The position numbers were made by a program, and so were the translations under genes. Shown here piece after piece: positions 16,390 through 25,386 of a DNA stretch of 64,000 bases. Source of the DNA: Kluyvera sp040932435. GTDB lineage: Bacteria; Pseudomonadota; Gammaproteobacteria; Enterobacterales; Enterobacteriaceae. The stretch is from assembly GCF_040932435.1 (NCBI RefSeq), contig NZ_JBFQGA010000004.1:124001-188000 (forward strand). The letters are read 5' to 3'. Under the pieces are notes generated by a model. It saw only the letters and a program-made list of their open reading frames with translations, did no database searches and had not been told where the DNA came from. Position 1 is the stretch's first letter. Every line of letters starts with the position of its first letter.

Positions 16390-18426
16390 ATGACTCAAGT
16401 CGCGAAGAAAATTCTGGTAACGTGCGCGCTGCCGTACGCCAACGGCTCCATCCACCTCGGCCATATGCTGGAGCACATCCAGGCTGATGTCTGGGTCCGT
16501 TACCAGCGAATGCGCGGCCACCAGGTCAACTTCATCTGTGCGGACGATGCCCACGGCACGCCAATCATGCTGAAAGCACAGCAGCTCGGCGTAACGCCTG
16601 AGCAGATGATTGCCGAAATGAGTCAGGAACATCAGACTGATTTTTCAGGCTTTAACATCAGCTACGACAACTATCACTCGACGCACAGCGATGAGAACCG
16701 CGAGCTGTCTGAGCTGATTTATGGTCGCCTGAAAGAAAACGGTTTTATAAAAAACCGCACCATCTCTCAGCTTTACGACCCGGAAAAAGGCATGTTCCTG
16801 CCGGACCGTTTCGTAAAAGGTACCTGCCCGAAATGTAAATCACCGGATCAATACGGCGATAACTGTGAAGTATGTGGCGCAACCTACAGCCCAACCGAGC
16901 TTATCGAGCCAAAATCCGTGGTTTCCGGCGCAACGCCTGTGATGCGTGAGTCCGAGCACTTCTTCTTCGATCTGCCGTCATTCAGCGAAATGCTGCAGGC
17001 GTGGACCCGCAGCGGTGCGCTGCAAGAGCAGGTCGCAAACAAAATGCAGGAGTGGTTTGAATCTGGCCTGCAGCAGTGGGATATCTCCCGCGATGCGCCA
17101 TACTTCGGCTTTGAAATCCCGAACGCACCGGGCAAATATTTCTACGTCTGGCTGGATGCACCAATTGGCTACATGGGTTCCTTCAAGAACCTGTGCGACA
17201 AGCGCGGCGATACCACAAGCTTTGACGAATACTGGAAGAAAGATTCTACCGCCGAGCTGTATCACTTTATCGGTAAAGATATCGTCTACTTCCACAGCTT
17301 GTTCTGGCCGGCGATGCTGGAAGGCAGCAACTTCCGCAAGCCAACCAACCTGTTCGTTCACGGCTACGTAACGGTAAACGGCGCGAAGATGTCCAAATCT
17401 CGCGGCACCTTCATCAAGGCCAGCACCTGGCTGAATCACTTTGATGCCGACAGCCTGCGCTACTACTACACCGCCAAGCTCTCTTCACGCATCGATGATA
17501 TCGACCTGAATCTGGAAGATTTCGTGCAGCGCGTGAATGCCGACATCGTTAACAAAGTGGTTAACCTTGCGTCCCGTAACGCTGGCTTTATCGCCAAACG
17601 CTTTGATGGCGTGCTTTCCGCCGAGCTTGCCGATCCAGAGCTGTACAAGACCTTCACCGACGCGGCAGCCGCCATTGGCGAAGCGTGGGACAGCCGCGAA
17701 TTCGGTAAAGCTATCCGTGAAATCATGGCGCTAGCCGACGTGGCAAACCGCTACGTTGACGAACAGGCTCCGTGGGTCGTCGCCAAACAGGAAGGCCGCG
17801 ATGCCGACCTGCAGGCTATCTGCACCATGGGGCTGAACATGTTCCGCGTACTGATGACCTGGCTCAAACCTGTGCTGCCAGAGCTGACCGCACGTACCGA
17901 AGCGTTCTTAAATACCGAGCTTAGCTGGGATGCCATCAATCAACCGCTGATTGGTCACAAAATCAACACTTTCAAAGCGCTGTATAACCGCATCGAGATG
18001 AAGCAGGTTGAGGCACTGGTTGAAGCGTCTAAAGAAGAAGTGAAAGCGCTGAACAGCACGCCGGTGACTGGCCCGCTGGCAGATGATCCTATTCAGGAAA
18101 CGATCACCTTTGACGATTTCGCCAAGATTGACCTGCGCGTAGCGTTGATTGAAAACGCCGAGTTCGTGGAAGGTTCCGACAAGCTGCTGCGCCTGACGCT
18201 GGATCTGGGCGGCGAGAAGCGTAACGTCTTCTCCGGCATTCGCTCAGCGTACCCGGACCCACAGCCGCTGATTGGTCGTCTGACCGTTATGGTTGCCAAC
18301 CTGGCGCCGCGTAAAATGCGCTTCGGCATCTCGGAAGGGATGGTGATGGCAGCAGGCCCTGGCGGGAAGGACATCTTCCTGTTAAGCCCTGACGACGGTG
18401 CACAACCCGGTCAGCAGGTGAAATAA
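16390..18426 (+). CDS. metG: Methionyl-tRNA synthetase MetG
   Basis: 678 residues from the ATG at 16390, aligning with the E. coli start MTQVAKK; an in-frame extension to 16342 is not supported. Class I synthetase charging tRNA-Met. HIGH-type motif HLGH is at 22-25. A zinc knuckle with two CxxC pairs (CPKC and CEVC, about 146-162) and the KMSKS loop (AKMSKSRGTF, about 335) follow. The anticodon-binding helical domain comes next, and a C-terminal tRNA-binding (EMAP/Trbp111-like) domain about 575-678 supports dimerisation. It is essential in E. coli. A TTCG-loop terminator follows immediately. Confidence 0.99.
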   Translation: MTQVAKKILVTCALPYANGSIHLGHMLEHIQADVWVRYQRMRGHQVNFICADDAHGTPIMLKAQQLGVTPEQMIAEMSQEHQTDFSGFNISYDNYHSTHSDENRELSELIYGRLKENGFIKNRTISQLYDPEKGMFLPDRFVKGTCPKCKSPDQYGDNCEVCGATYSPTELIEPKSVVSGATPVMRESEHFFFDLPSFSEMLQAWTRSGALQEQVANKMQEWFESGLQQWDISRDAPYFGFEIPNAPGKYFYVWLDAPIGYMGSFKNLCDKRGDTTSFDEYWKKDSTAELYHFIGKDIVYFHSLFWPAMLEGSNFRKPTNLFVHGYVTVNGAKMSKSRGTFIKASTWLNHFDADSLRYYYTAKLSSRIDDIDLNLEDFVQRVNADIVNKVVNLASRNAGFIAKRFDGVLSAELADPELYKTFTDAAAAIGEAWDSREFGKAIREIMALADVANRYVDEQAPWVVAKQEGRDADLQAICTMGLNMFRVLMTWLKPVLPELTARTEAFLNTELSWDAINQPLIGHKINTFKALYNRIEMKQVEALVEASKEEVKALNSTPVTGPLADDPIQETITFDDFAKIDLRVALIENAEFVEGSDKLLRLTLDLGGEKRNVFSGIRSAYPDPQPLIGRLTVMVANLAPRKMRFGISEGMVMAAGPGGKDIFLLSPDDGAQPGQQVK

Positions 18427-18433
18427 CCCGCAT

Positions 18434-18463
18434 AAAAAAACGCTGCTTCGGCAGCGTTTTTTT
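18434..18463 (+). terminator. metG terminator
   Basis: Stem AAAAAAACGCTGC / GCAGCGTTTTTTT with a UUCG tetraloop, eight bases after the metG stop; the A/T tails make it potentially bidirectional towards yehS. Confidence 0.93.
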
Positions 18464-18473
18464 TATATCAGAT

Positions 18474-18552
18474 GTAGGCCGGATAAGGCATCGCCGCCAT
18501 CCGGCGGTAACGTGCACCCAATGCCTGATGGCGCTTCGTTTATCAGGCCTAC
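18474..18552. repeat. REP/BIME pair between metG and yehS
   Basis: Two inverted REP units: GTAGGCCGGATAAGGC...GCCATCCGGC followed by GCCTGATGGCGC...TATCAGGCCTAC. They lie between convergent genes, the usual position of bacterial interspersed mosaic elements. Confidence 0.92.
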
Positions 18553-18562
18553 AAAGACGTTG

Positions 18563-19033
18563 TTAAGATTTTGCCGCGTGCTCACGCACCGCCAGCCCGC
18601 GTAGGAAATAGCGCAGGAACTGGTCGCCGCATTCGCGGAAGTTTTTATGCTCTGGCGCGCGCATCATGGCGGTGATTTCCGGCATCGAGATACGGAACTG
18701 CTGCTGGGTCATGATCGCCAGAATATCATCGGTTTTCAGCGAAAAGGCGATGCGCAGTTTTTTCAACATGATGTTGTTGTTAATACGGCGCTCAACCGCC
18801 AGCGCTGGCGCAGATTCATCGCGGCCGCGTTTTTCATAGATCAGGCCATTAAGAAAGCGTGACAGCAGGATATCCGGACAGCGAACAAAGCCCTCTTCAT
18901 CCTCTTTGCGCAGCCACGGAACCAATTGCTCCGCCGTTGCTTCGACTTCGCCCAGCGCAAAAACACGCACCAGATCGTTGTTATTGAATTTCAGGATATA
19001 GCGGACGCTGCGTAAAATATCGTTACTGACCAT
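18563..19033 (-). CDS. yehS: DUF1456 family protein YehS
   Basis: 156 residues, full length for YehS. Two tandem DUF1456-type repeats are visible: DILRSVRYILKFNNNDLVRV at the N-terminus and NIMLKKLRIAFSLKTDDILA in the second half, each a short helical unit. It is cytoplasmic and its function is not established. It is convergent with metG and lies 47 bases downstream of btsR on the same strand, so read-through from btsSR is possible. Confidence 0.9.
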   Translation of the reverse strand: MVSNDILRSVRYILKFNNNDLVRVFALGEVEATAEQLVPWLRKEDEEGFVRCPDILLSRFLNGLIYEKRGRDESAPALAVERRINNNIMLKKLRIAFSLKTDDILAIMTQQQFRISMPEITAMMRAPEHKNFRECGDQFLRYFLRGLAVREHAAKS

Positions 19034-19080
19034 AGTGCCTTCGGTGATGATGAAAAATACGGTGGCTAAGTTTACACGAA

Positions 19081-19800
19081 TTACAGCCCCAGCGCTTCCT
19101 TCAAACTTTTCAGATAGCGGCGGCTCACCGGCACGGTCTGTCCGTTGCGCAGCAGCAGCTCGGCTTGACCGTTGTCTTCAAGGCGAATTTCTTTGAGGTG
19201 CGACATATTGACCAAATGCTGACGATGGCAGCGGATAAGCGGCGTTCGGTTCTCCAGCGTGCGCAGCGTTAGCTCGGTAAAGCCTTCTTTTCCCTCACCG
19301 CTGGTCACGTACACGCCACTAAGGCGGCTGCTGACGAAAGCTACATCATCCATCTGCAACAGATAAATTCGACTGTGACCCGTACAGGGAATGTATTTGA
19401 GCGCCTGCTGGTTTTCTCCCAGTACCGACACATCCTGCACCGCCCGCTCTTGGCGCAGACGCAGCAGCGTTTTATCTAAACGCTTCTCTTCTATCGGCTT
19501 AAGCAAGTAATCAAACGCATGTTCCTCAAACGCTTTCACCGCGTACTCGTCGAAGGCGGTCAGAAACACGATATAGGGCCGATGTTCCGGGTCCAGCATA
19601 CCGACCATCTCCAGCCCGCTGATGCGCGGCATCTGGATATCAAGAAACAGCACGTCAGGACGCAGCTTATGGACCGCGCCAATGGCCTCGACTGCGTTTG
19701 CACACTCCCCGACAATATCGAGGTCATCGTGAGTTTGCAGCAGTACGCGCAGGTTCTCCCGCGCCAGCGGTTCATCGTCGACAATCAGCACTTTTATCAT
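19081..19800 (-). CDS. btsR: LytTR response regulator BtsR (YehT)
   Basis: 239 residues from the ATG at 19800, identical in length to E. coli YehT; the longer frame to 19875 runs inside btsS and was rejected. Receiver domain about 1-118 with Asp8/Asp9 and phosphoacceptor Asp54 (LFLDIQMP). LytTR DNA-binding domain about 135-239 (RCHRQHLVNMSHLKEIRL). In E. coli BtsR is activated by the pyruvate sensor BtsS and switches on the pyruvate transporter gene btsT, which lies outside this window. The four-base ATGA overlap with btsS shows translational coupling. Confidence 0.96.
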   Translation of the reverse strand: MIKVLIVDDEPLARENLRVLLQTHDDLDIVGECANAVEAIGAVHKLRPDVLFLDIQMPRISGLEMVGMLDPEHRPYIVFLTAFDEYAVKAFEEHAFDYLLKPIEEKRLDKTLLRLRQERAVQDVSVLGENQQALKYIPCTGHSRIYLLQMDDVAFVSSRLSGVYVTSGEGKEGFTELTLRTLENRTPLIRCHRQHLVNMSHLKEIRLEDNGQAELLLRNGQTVPVSRRYLKSLKEALGL

Positions 19801-21482
19801 GCGTTCTCCTCCAGAGGTAACCGCAGAGTCACTCGTGTAAAGCAGTCCGGTTCGCAGGTGACGGCAATCCCGCATTCATCACCAAAGCGCATTTTCAGGC
19901 GCTTATCGACCAAACTCATTCCCAGGCCGCTGGCTTCATTCGTGGGCTGATACAGCCCGGCGTTATCTTCAATGTCCAGCACTAAGTGTTGCCCCTGACG
20001 GCTCGCGCGCAACGTAATTTCGCCGACGTCCAGCAGCTGCGAGGTGCCGTGCTTGATGGCGTTTTCGACAATTGGCTGGAGCGTAAATGCCGGAAGCTGT
20101 TGGCCTGATAGCTCGTCAGGGATATCCAGATGCACCACAAGGCGCGACTGAAAACGCGCTTTTTCTATTTGCAGATAGGCATTTACGTGTTCGATTTCAT
20201 CCGCCAAGGTGACAATTTCCGACGGACGCTTCAGGTTCTTACGAAAGAACGTCGATAGGTACTGCACCAGTTGGCTAGCTTGTTCACTGTCGCGGCGCAC
20301 CACCGCCTTTAGCGTATTGAGTGCGTTAAACAGAAAATGCGGGTTCACCTGCGCGTGCAGCAGTTTGATTTCCGACTGGGTCAGCAGCGCCTTTTGCCGT
20401 TCATATTGTCCGGCAAGAATTTGCGCCGACAGCAGTTGAGCAATCCCCTCGCCCAACGTTCGGTTGATGGAGCTAAACAGGCGATTTTTAGCCTCATACA
20501 GCTTAATGGTGCCAATCACCTTTTGGTTCTCACCGCGCAGCGGGATCACCAGGGTTGAACCCAGCTTGCAGTTTGGGTGAATCGAGCAACGATACGGCAC
20601 TTCATTGCCGTCCGCGTACACCACCTCGCCGGTTTCAATGGTTTTTTGCGTATAGCGCGAGGAGATAGGTTTACCCGGCAGATGGTGATCTTCCCCGATG
20701 CCGGTAAAAGCGAGCAGCTTTTCACGGTCGGTTATCGCCACCGCGCCGATATCCAGTTCCTGAATCAGCACCTGCGCCACCTTCATGCTGTTCTCTTCGT
20801 TAAAACCTTTACGCAGGATACCTTCCGTCGAGGCCGCCACCTTTAGCGCCGTGGCTGAGAACGCCGAGGTGTATTTTTCAAACATGGCGCGCTTATCCAG
20901 CAGGATGCGCATAAATAGCGCGGCGCCCACGGTATTGGTAACCATCATCGGCGCAGCGATACTTTGCACCAGATGTAAAGCATCTTGGAACGGGCGGGCA
21001 ATTAGCAGGATTATCAGCATTTGCACCAGTTCGGCGACCAGCGTGATAGCCCCCGCAGTCCACGGGCTGAACACTTTATCCGGGCGGCCGCGGCGAATAA
21101 GCACGCTGTGCACCAGTCCGCCAAGCAGCCCCTCCACCATCGTGGAGATCATGCAGCTAAGGGCAGTCATCCCGCCCATCGAGTAGCGGTGCAGACCGCC
21201 GGTAAAACCGACTAAACCGCCAACCACCGGGCCGCCAAGCAGCCCGCCCATCACCGCACCAATCGCGCGGGTGTTGGCAATCGAGTCTTCAATATGCAGG
21301 CCAAAGTAAGTGCCGAGAATACAAAAGATAGAGAAGGTCACGTAGCACAGCAGCTTATGCGGTAGGCGTACGGTCACCTGCATCAGCGGGATAAACAGCC
21401 GCGTCTTGCTCATGAGCCAAGCGATGACCAGGAAAACGCACATCTGCTGAAGCAGCAGCAACACCAGATTAAACTCGTACAT
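19797..21482 (-). CDS. btsS: LytS-type pyruvate-sensing histidine kinase BtsS (YehU)
   Basis: 561 residues from the ATG at 21482, matching E. coli YehU; a TTG at 21488 was rejected. The N-terminal 5TMR-LYT membrane domain spans about 1-200, with the conserved NTRAIGAVMGGLLGGPVVGG stretch. A GAF domain lies about 225-350. The HisKA_7TM-type kinase core has HAQVNPHFLFNALNTL as phosphoacceptor region. The C-terminal HATPase contains PIVENAIKHG (N box) and SGLGMSLVDKRL. In E. coli it binds extracellular pyruvate with high affinity. It forms a two-gene operon with btsR. Confidence 0.96.
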   Translation of the reverse strand: MYEFNLVLLLLQQMCVFLVIAWLMSKTRLFIPLMQVTVRLPHKLLCYVTFSIFCILGTYFGLHIEDSIANTRAIGAVMGGLLGGPVVGGLVGFTGGLHRYSMGGMTALSCMISTMVEGLLGGLVHSVLIRRGRPDKVFSPWTAGAITLVAELVQMLIILLIARPFQDALHLVQSIAAPMMVTNTVGAALFMRILLDKRAMFEKYTSAFSATALKVAASTEGILRKGFNEENSMKVAQVLIQELDIGAVAITDREKLLAFTGIGEDHHLPGKPISSRYTQKTIETGEVVYADGNEVPYRCSIHPNCKLGSTLVIPLRGENQKVIGTIKLYEAKNRLFSSINRTLGEGIAQLLSAQILAGQYERQKALLTQSEIKLLHAQVNPHFLFNALNTLKAVVRRDSEQASQLVQYLSTFFRKNLKRPSEIVTLADEIEHVNAYLQIEKARFQSRLVVHLDIPDELSGQQLPAFTLQPIVENAIKHGTSQLLDVGEITLRASRQGQHLVLDIEDNAGLYQPTNEASGLGMSLVDKRLKMRFGDECGIAVTCEPDCFTRVTLRLPLEENA

Positions 21483-21691
21483 ACCCAATCACCACAGGAG
21501 AAATAAAACTGCGTAACATACACATAGTTGGCATAACTTTCTTTGAAACCTGGCAAAAAAAGTGCGAAAAATGCTACCGATCACATTTTATCCATTACAC
21601 AGAGAAAGGGAATGGATAAAAAATCGCCAGCGCAGGTTATCTCGGCAAACCCGGTCTAAAGTTAAAGGGGGGATGACATGCCGGAGGAACG

Positions 21692-22411
21692 ATGGCGCTT
21701 TACACGATTGGCGAAGTGGCACAGCTTTGTGATATCAACCCGGTCACGCTGCGCGCGTGGCAGCGGCGGTACGCGCTGCTCAAGCCGCAGCGCACCGACG
21801 GTGGCCATCGACTGTTTAACGACGCGGATATCGACCGCATTCGTGAAATCCAGCGTTGGATAGAAACCGGCGTGCAGGTCAGTAAAGTCAAAAACCTGCT
21901 TTGTGAGCAGCCGGAGGGCTGGCGGGAACAGCAGGAAATCGCGCTGCGTGATTTACGCAACGGCAATCTCAACCACCTACGCCAATGGGTGAAAGAACTT
22001 CGGCGCAGCGATAGCGCGCGTACCTTAGTCGATAACCTTTTCACGCCGTTACGCCTACGCCTGCAAAGCACGCAGTTGCCGCTGCACACCCTACTGGGAC
22101 TGCTCGACGGCGTGCTCATCAACGATATCGCGCTGAGTCTCTCCTCTGCCCGGCGTAAATCTGGGCCGCAGGCGCTGGTGGTCGGCTGGAACGTCACCGA
22201 TATTACCCGTTTATGGCTGGAAGGCTGGGTGGCCTGTGAACAGGGCTGGCGCGTGGACGTCCTCGCGCATTCGCTCAGCCACGTGCAGCCGGAGCTCTTC
22301 CCCGGTCAAACCTTACTGGTGTGGTGCGGTGCGGCGCCAAGCGCTGTGCAGTTGCAACAGATGGCACGCTGGCAAGAAGAAGGCAGCGCCTTCGCCCTTC
22401 CCGCAAATTAA
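21692..22411 (+). CDS. mlrA: MerR-like regulator of curli and biofilm MlrA (YehV)
   Basis: 239 residues. MerR-type helix-turn-helix at 1-70 (YTIGEVAQLCDINPVTLRAW, then RTDGGHRLFNDADIDRI), then a C-terminal region related to cobalamin-binding/EAL-associating domains. In E. coli and Salmonella MlrA activates csgD and thus curli. It is held off DNA by the DgcM/PdeR c-di-GMP switch and depends on RpoS. It is divergent from btsS with 209 bases between starts. The E. coli protein has 243 residues. A GGAGGAACG ribosome site precedes the ATG. Confidence 0.95.
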   Translation: MALYTIGEVAQLCDINPVTLRAWQRRYALLKPQRTDGGHRLFNDADIDRIREIQRWIETGVQVSKVKNLLCEQPEGWREQQEIALRDLRNGNLNHLRQWVKELRRSDSARTLVDNLFTPLRLRLQSTQLPLHTLLGLLDGVLINDIALSLSSARRKSGPQALVVGWNVTDITRLWLEGWVACEQGWRVDVLAHSLSHVQPELFPGQTLLVWCGAAPSAVQLQQMARWQEEGSAFALPAN

Positions 22412-22470
22412 TCGTTCATTAACAGCCCGGCTTCGCGGTATAATCTTTTGGTTAACAAAAGGAGTACACC

Positions 22471-22584
22471 ATGAAGTCAGCTAAATTCGCAGCGATTGTG
22501 CTTTTCGCCTTTATGGCCATTAGCGGCATCGGTGGCGTTATGCTTGCAGGATATTCATTTATTGTTCGTGGCGGTGTTGGCTGA
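22471..22584 (+). CDS. yohO: Small membrane protein YohO
   Basis: 37 residues. An AGGAG site at 22460-22464 is well spaced from the ATG at 22471. The predicted protein is one hydrophobic helix (FAAIVLFAFMAISGIGGVML) followed by a short basic/glycine tail (RGGVG). It matches the remembered E. coli YohO (35 residues) in its central GIGGVMLAGY segment and in its position between mlrA and yehW. Its last 26 bases overlap the 3' end of the convergent yehW gene. Function unknown; a single-pass inner-membrane protein is expected. Confidence 0.88.
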   Translation: MKSAKFAAIVLFAFMAISGIGGVMLAGYSFIVRGGVG

Positions 22585-23296
22585 GCCGCAGGCTAAGTCG
22601 CTCAAAGGCGCGGTCGACGATGATCGCCGCCAGCGCCACCAGAATCGCCCCCTGCACCACATAGGCCGTATTAAACCCGCTCAGGCCGATGATTATCGGC
22701 GTGCCCAGCGTATTGGCCCCTACCGTTGACGCGATGGTCGCCGTACCGATATTCACAATCACCGATGTGCGCACACCCGCCACGATTACCGGTGCCGCCA
22801 GCGGCAGTTCCACTTTCCACAGCCTTTGCCAGCCGCTCATGCCCATCCCTTCTGCCACGCTTATTGCCGCCGCAGGTACCGCCGCCAGCCCGGCCAGCGT
22901 GCCCTGAAGCACCGGCAAAATACCGTACAGGATAAGCGCAATAATCGCCGGTTTTTCACCAAACCCCATCACCGGCACAGCCATTGCCAGCACCGCAACC
23001 GGCGGGAAAGTCTGCCCCATTGCCGCCAGCGTTTCGACCAGCGGACGAAATTCACGCCCTGCCGGACGCGTAACGATGACCCCGGCACTGAGGCCAATCA
23101 CAATCGCCAACAGGCTGGAAATCCCCACCAGTTCGGCATGCGCAAGGGTGAGTGTGAAAAAGCTCGCCTGTTGGTAAAGCGGACGCGGCTGCTCGGGAAA
23201 AAGCGCATGAAAAAACGGCTCGCTGTGCGGTAGACCAATGAGCAATAAGGCGAACAACACCAGCAGCCAGAACAGCGGATCACGGAGCACGCGCAT
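22559..23296 (-). CDS. yehW: ABC transporter permease YehW (betaine-type)
   Basis: 245 residues from the ATG at 23296; a longer frame to 23365 lies inside yehX and was rejected. Inner-membrane permease of the OpuC/ProW type with about five or six helices and the EAA loop region (SVAEGMGMSGWQRLWKVELP, about 150-170). It overlaps the yehX stop by 17 bases, so it is the last gene of osmF-yehYXW. In E. coli this system is an RpoS- and osmotically induced, low-affinity glycine betaine importer. Its 3' end overlaps yohO on the other strand. Confidence 0.94.
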   Translation of the reverse strand: MRVLRDPLFWLLVLFALLLIGLPHSEPFFHALFPEQPRPLYQQASFFTLTLAHAELVGISSLLAIVIGLSAGVIVTRPAGREFRPLVETLAAMGQTFPPVAVLAMAVPVMGFGEKPAIIALILYGILPVLQGTLAGLAAVPAAAISVAEGMGMSGWQRLWKVELPLAAPVIVAGVRTSVIVNIGTATIASTVGANTLGTPIIIGLSGFNTAYVVQGAILVALAAIIVDRAFERLSLRLSQHRHEQ

Positions 23297-24227
23297 CGTT
23301 CGGCTCCTCGCGCAATAGGTCGGAAAAATGCAGGCTGCCGCAGGGCCTCCCTTGACTGTCAACAACTGGGAGCACCGTTCGCCGCTGGGTCATGAAACCC
23401 GATAGCGCATCACGCAGCGACAGTGTGTCGGCCAGCGGCTCTCCTTGGACATTCTCATCGGGGCGGGCGTAATCGGCAACCCGTCGCAGAGACAACAGCC
23501 GCACCCCAAGTTCGCTGTGACCAAAAAAGCGGCGGGCAAACTCGCTCCCCGGCGCGCTGAGCATGCTGAGCGGCGTCCCCTGCTGCACGACTTCACCGCC
23601 GTCCATCAAAATCAGGTTATCCGCCAACCGTAACGCTTCATCAATATCGTGCGTCACCAGCACGATGGTGCGTCCCAAGAGTTGATGGATACGCCGCATC
23701 TCCTGCTGTAGCGCGCCGCGGGTCACCGGGTCCAGTGCGCCGAAAGGCTCGTCCATCAACAGCACTTCCGGATCGCCCGCCAGCGCTCGCGCCACGCCAA
23801 CACGCTGCTGCTGACCACCGGAAAGCTGATGGGGATAACGCGCGCGGAGATCCGGCTCCAGCCCTAATAGCGCCATCAGTTCATCAATACGGGCGTTCGT
23901 CTTCGCCTTCGGCCACTTTAACAGCTGGGGAACAGTGGCAATATTTTGCGCCACCGTCCAATGCGGGAACAAGCCGATGGATTGGATGGCATAACCCATC
24001 CGTCGGCGCAGCGCCAGCAGCGGCAGCTCGCGAATGTCTTGGCCTGAGAAATGGATAATCCCGCTATCCGGTTCAACCAACCGGTTAATCATCTTGAGCG
24101 TCGTCGATTTCCCGGACCCGGAGGTGCCAATCAGCACGGAAAACGCCCCTTCTTCCAGCCGTAAAGACAGATTTTTGACCGCCGGATGGTCGCCAAACGC
24201 TTTATTCACCTGCATAAATTCAATCAC
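23280..24227 (-). CDS. yehX: ABC transporter ATP-binding protein YehX
   Basis: 315 residues. Walker A GTSGSGKST at 34-42, signature LSGGQ at 135-139, Walker B EVLLMDE at 154-160 and the switch His in VLVTHDIDEALRLAD. The last 80 residues form a CBS-like tail (TLSLRDALSGFMTQRRTVLP), as in OpuCA/ProV-type ATPases where it may sense ionic strength. It energises the YehW/YehY permeases. It overlaps yehY by 8 bases and yehW by 17 bases. Confidence 0.96.
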   Translation of the reverse strand: MIEFMQVNKAFGDHPAVKNLSLRLEEGAFSVLIGTSGSGKSTTLKMINRLVEPDSGIIHFSGQDIRELPLLALRRRMGYAIQSIGLFPHWTVAQNIATVPQLLKWPKAKTNARIDELMALLGLEPDLRARYPHQLSGGQQQRVGVARALAGDPEVLLMDEPFGALDPVTRGALQQEMRRIHQLLGRTIVLVTHDIDEALRLADNLILMDGGEVVQQGTPLSMLSAPGSEFARRFFGHSELGVRLLSLRRVADYARPDENVQGEPLADTLSLRDALSGFMTQRRTVLPVVDSQGRPCGSLHFSDLLREEPNDARAP

Positions 24228-25374
24228 CGGCCTCTCCTTGAATCAGTGTGGCAATAAGGCTAAACAGCGCATCCGCAGCCACCGCCAAGGCAATCACCGG
24301 GATAACGCCCAGCAGCACCAGATCCAGCGCGCTGCTAAGAAGCCCCTGAAACACCAGCGCACCAAAGCCACCGGCGCCAATTAGCGCGGCGACGACCGCC
24401 ATCCCTACCGTTTGCACCACCACCACCCGCAGACTGCGCAACAGCACCGGCAGCGCCAGCGGAAGCTGGACGCGGAAAAAGGTCTGGCTGCGGCTCATGC
24501 CCATCGCCGTTGCGCTTTCCAGCACCTGCGGCGACACCTGCTGCATGCCGGCCACCACCCCACGCACCAGCGGCAACAGCGCATAAAGCACCAGCGCAAT
24601 CAGCGCAGGCGTCAGGCCCGTACCGGCAATGCCTAGTCGGGCGAGCCAAGGGAAATGCTGGACCAGCCCGGCCAATGGCGCAATCAAGACGCCAAACAGC
24701 GCAACCGATGGGATAGTCTGAATAATATTGAGCAGCGTAAACACACCTGACTGACGCCCCGGATGCCGCCAGCACCACAGGCCGATGGGAATTCCCAGCA
24801 ACAGGCCCGGCAGCAGAGTTCCCCACAGCAGCGACAGGTGCTGATGCAGCGCATTGTCGAAGGTCTCCTGGCGGTTGGCATACTCTTTCATCAATGACAG
24901 TCCGTCCAGCGCGCCGCTCCACAGCAGCGCGCAGGGTAATAGCCAAAGCTGGGCGTTCAGCAACCAGCGCCATAGGGCGTGAGCGGTGAGACGCCGAATC
25001 GCATCGCTGCAAATAAGCAGCATCAACAGCAGCGATAGCCACAGCCCACTGCCGGGTGAAGTCCGCGCCAGTGGACTGCTGGCTTCAGCCAGCCGATGGG
25101 CCGCTTCACCGCTAAGCCACAGCAAAAGCGTGAATCCGCCCTGCGCCAGCAGCAGAATCGACAAACTCGCCGGGCGTCCGGGAAGATAGCTCAGGCCAAT
25201 AAACGCGAGGGGAAGCAGCAGCAATATTAACGGAGGAAAAGGCCAAACCTGCCACAGCCACAGGCCATCGCCCGAGACCAGACGGTTCGGGGCAAAATTC
25301 ACAAACGGCAGCGCGGCGGCGACCAGCAACATTAGCGCAAGCAGCGCCACCACGCGGTTATGACAATAAGGCAC
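24220..25374 (-). CDS. yehY: ABC transporter permease YehY (betaine-type)
   Basis: 384 residues (E. coli 385), beginning with a GTG at 25374; no strong ribosome site is visible, which suggests coupling to osmF, whose stop is 12 bases upstream. The N-terminal half has extra membrane helices not present in YehW. The C-terminal half is the conserved permease domain with the EAA region (VLESATAMGMSRSQTFFRVQ) and a GAGGFGALVFQG motif. Partner of YehW, YehX and OsmF in osmoprotectant uptake. Confidence 0.95.
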   Translation of the reverse strand: MPYCHNRVVALLALMLLVAAALPFVNFAPNRLVSGDGLWLWQVWPFPPLILLLLPLAFIGLSYLPGRPASLSILLLAQGGFTLLLWLSGEAAHRLAEASSPLARTSPGSGLWLSLLLMLLICSDAIRRLTAHALWRWLLNAQLWLLPCALLWSGALDGLSLMKEYANRQETFDNALHQHLSLLWGTLLPGLLLGIPIGLWCWRHPGRQSGVFTLLNIIQTIPSVALFGVLIAPLAGLVQHFPWLARLGIAGTGLTPALIALVLYALLPLVRGVVAGMQQVSPQVLESATAMGMSRSQTFFRVQLPLALPVLLRSLRVVVVQTVGMAVVAALIGAGGFGALVFQGLLSSALDLVLLGVIPVIALAVAADALFSLIATLIQGEAGD

Positions 25375-25386
25375 GCGATTAACCGA

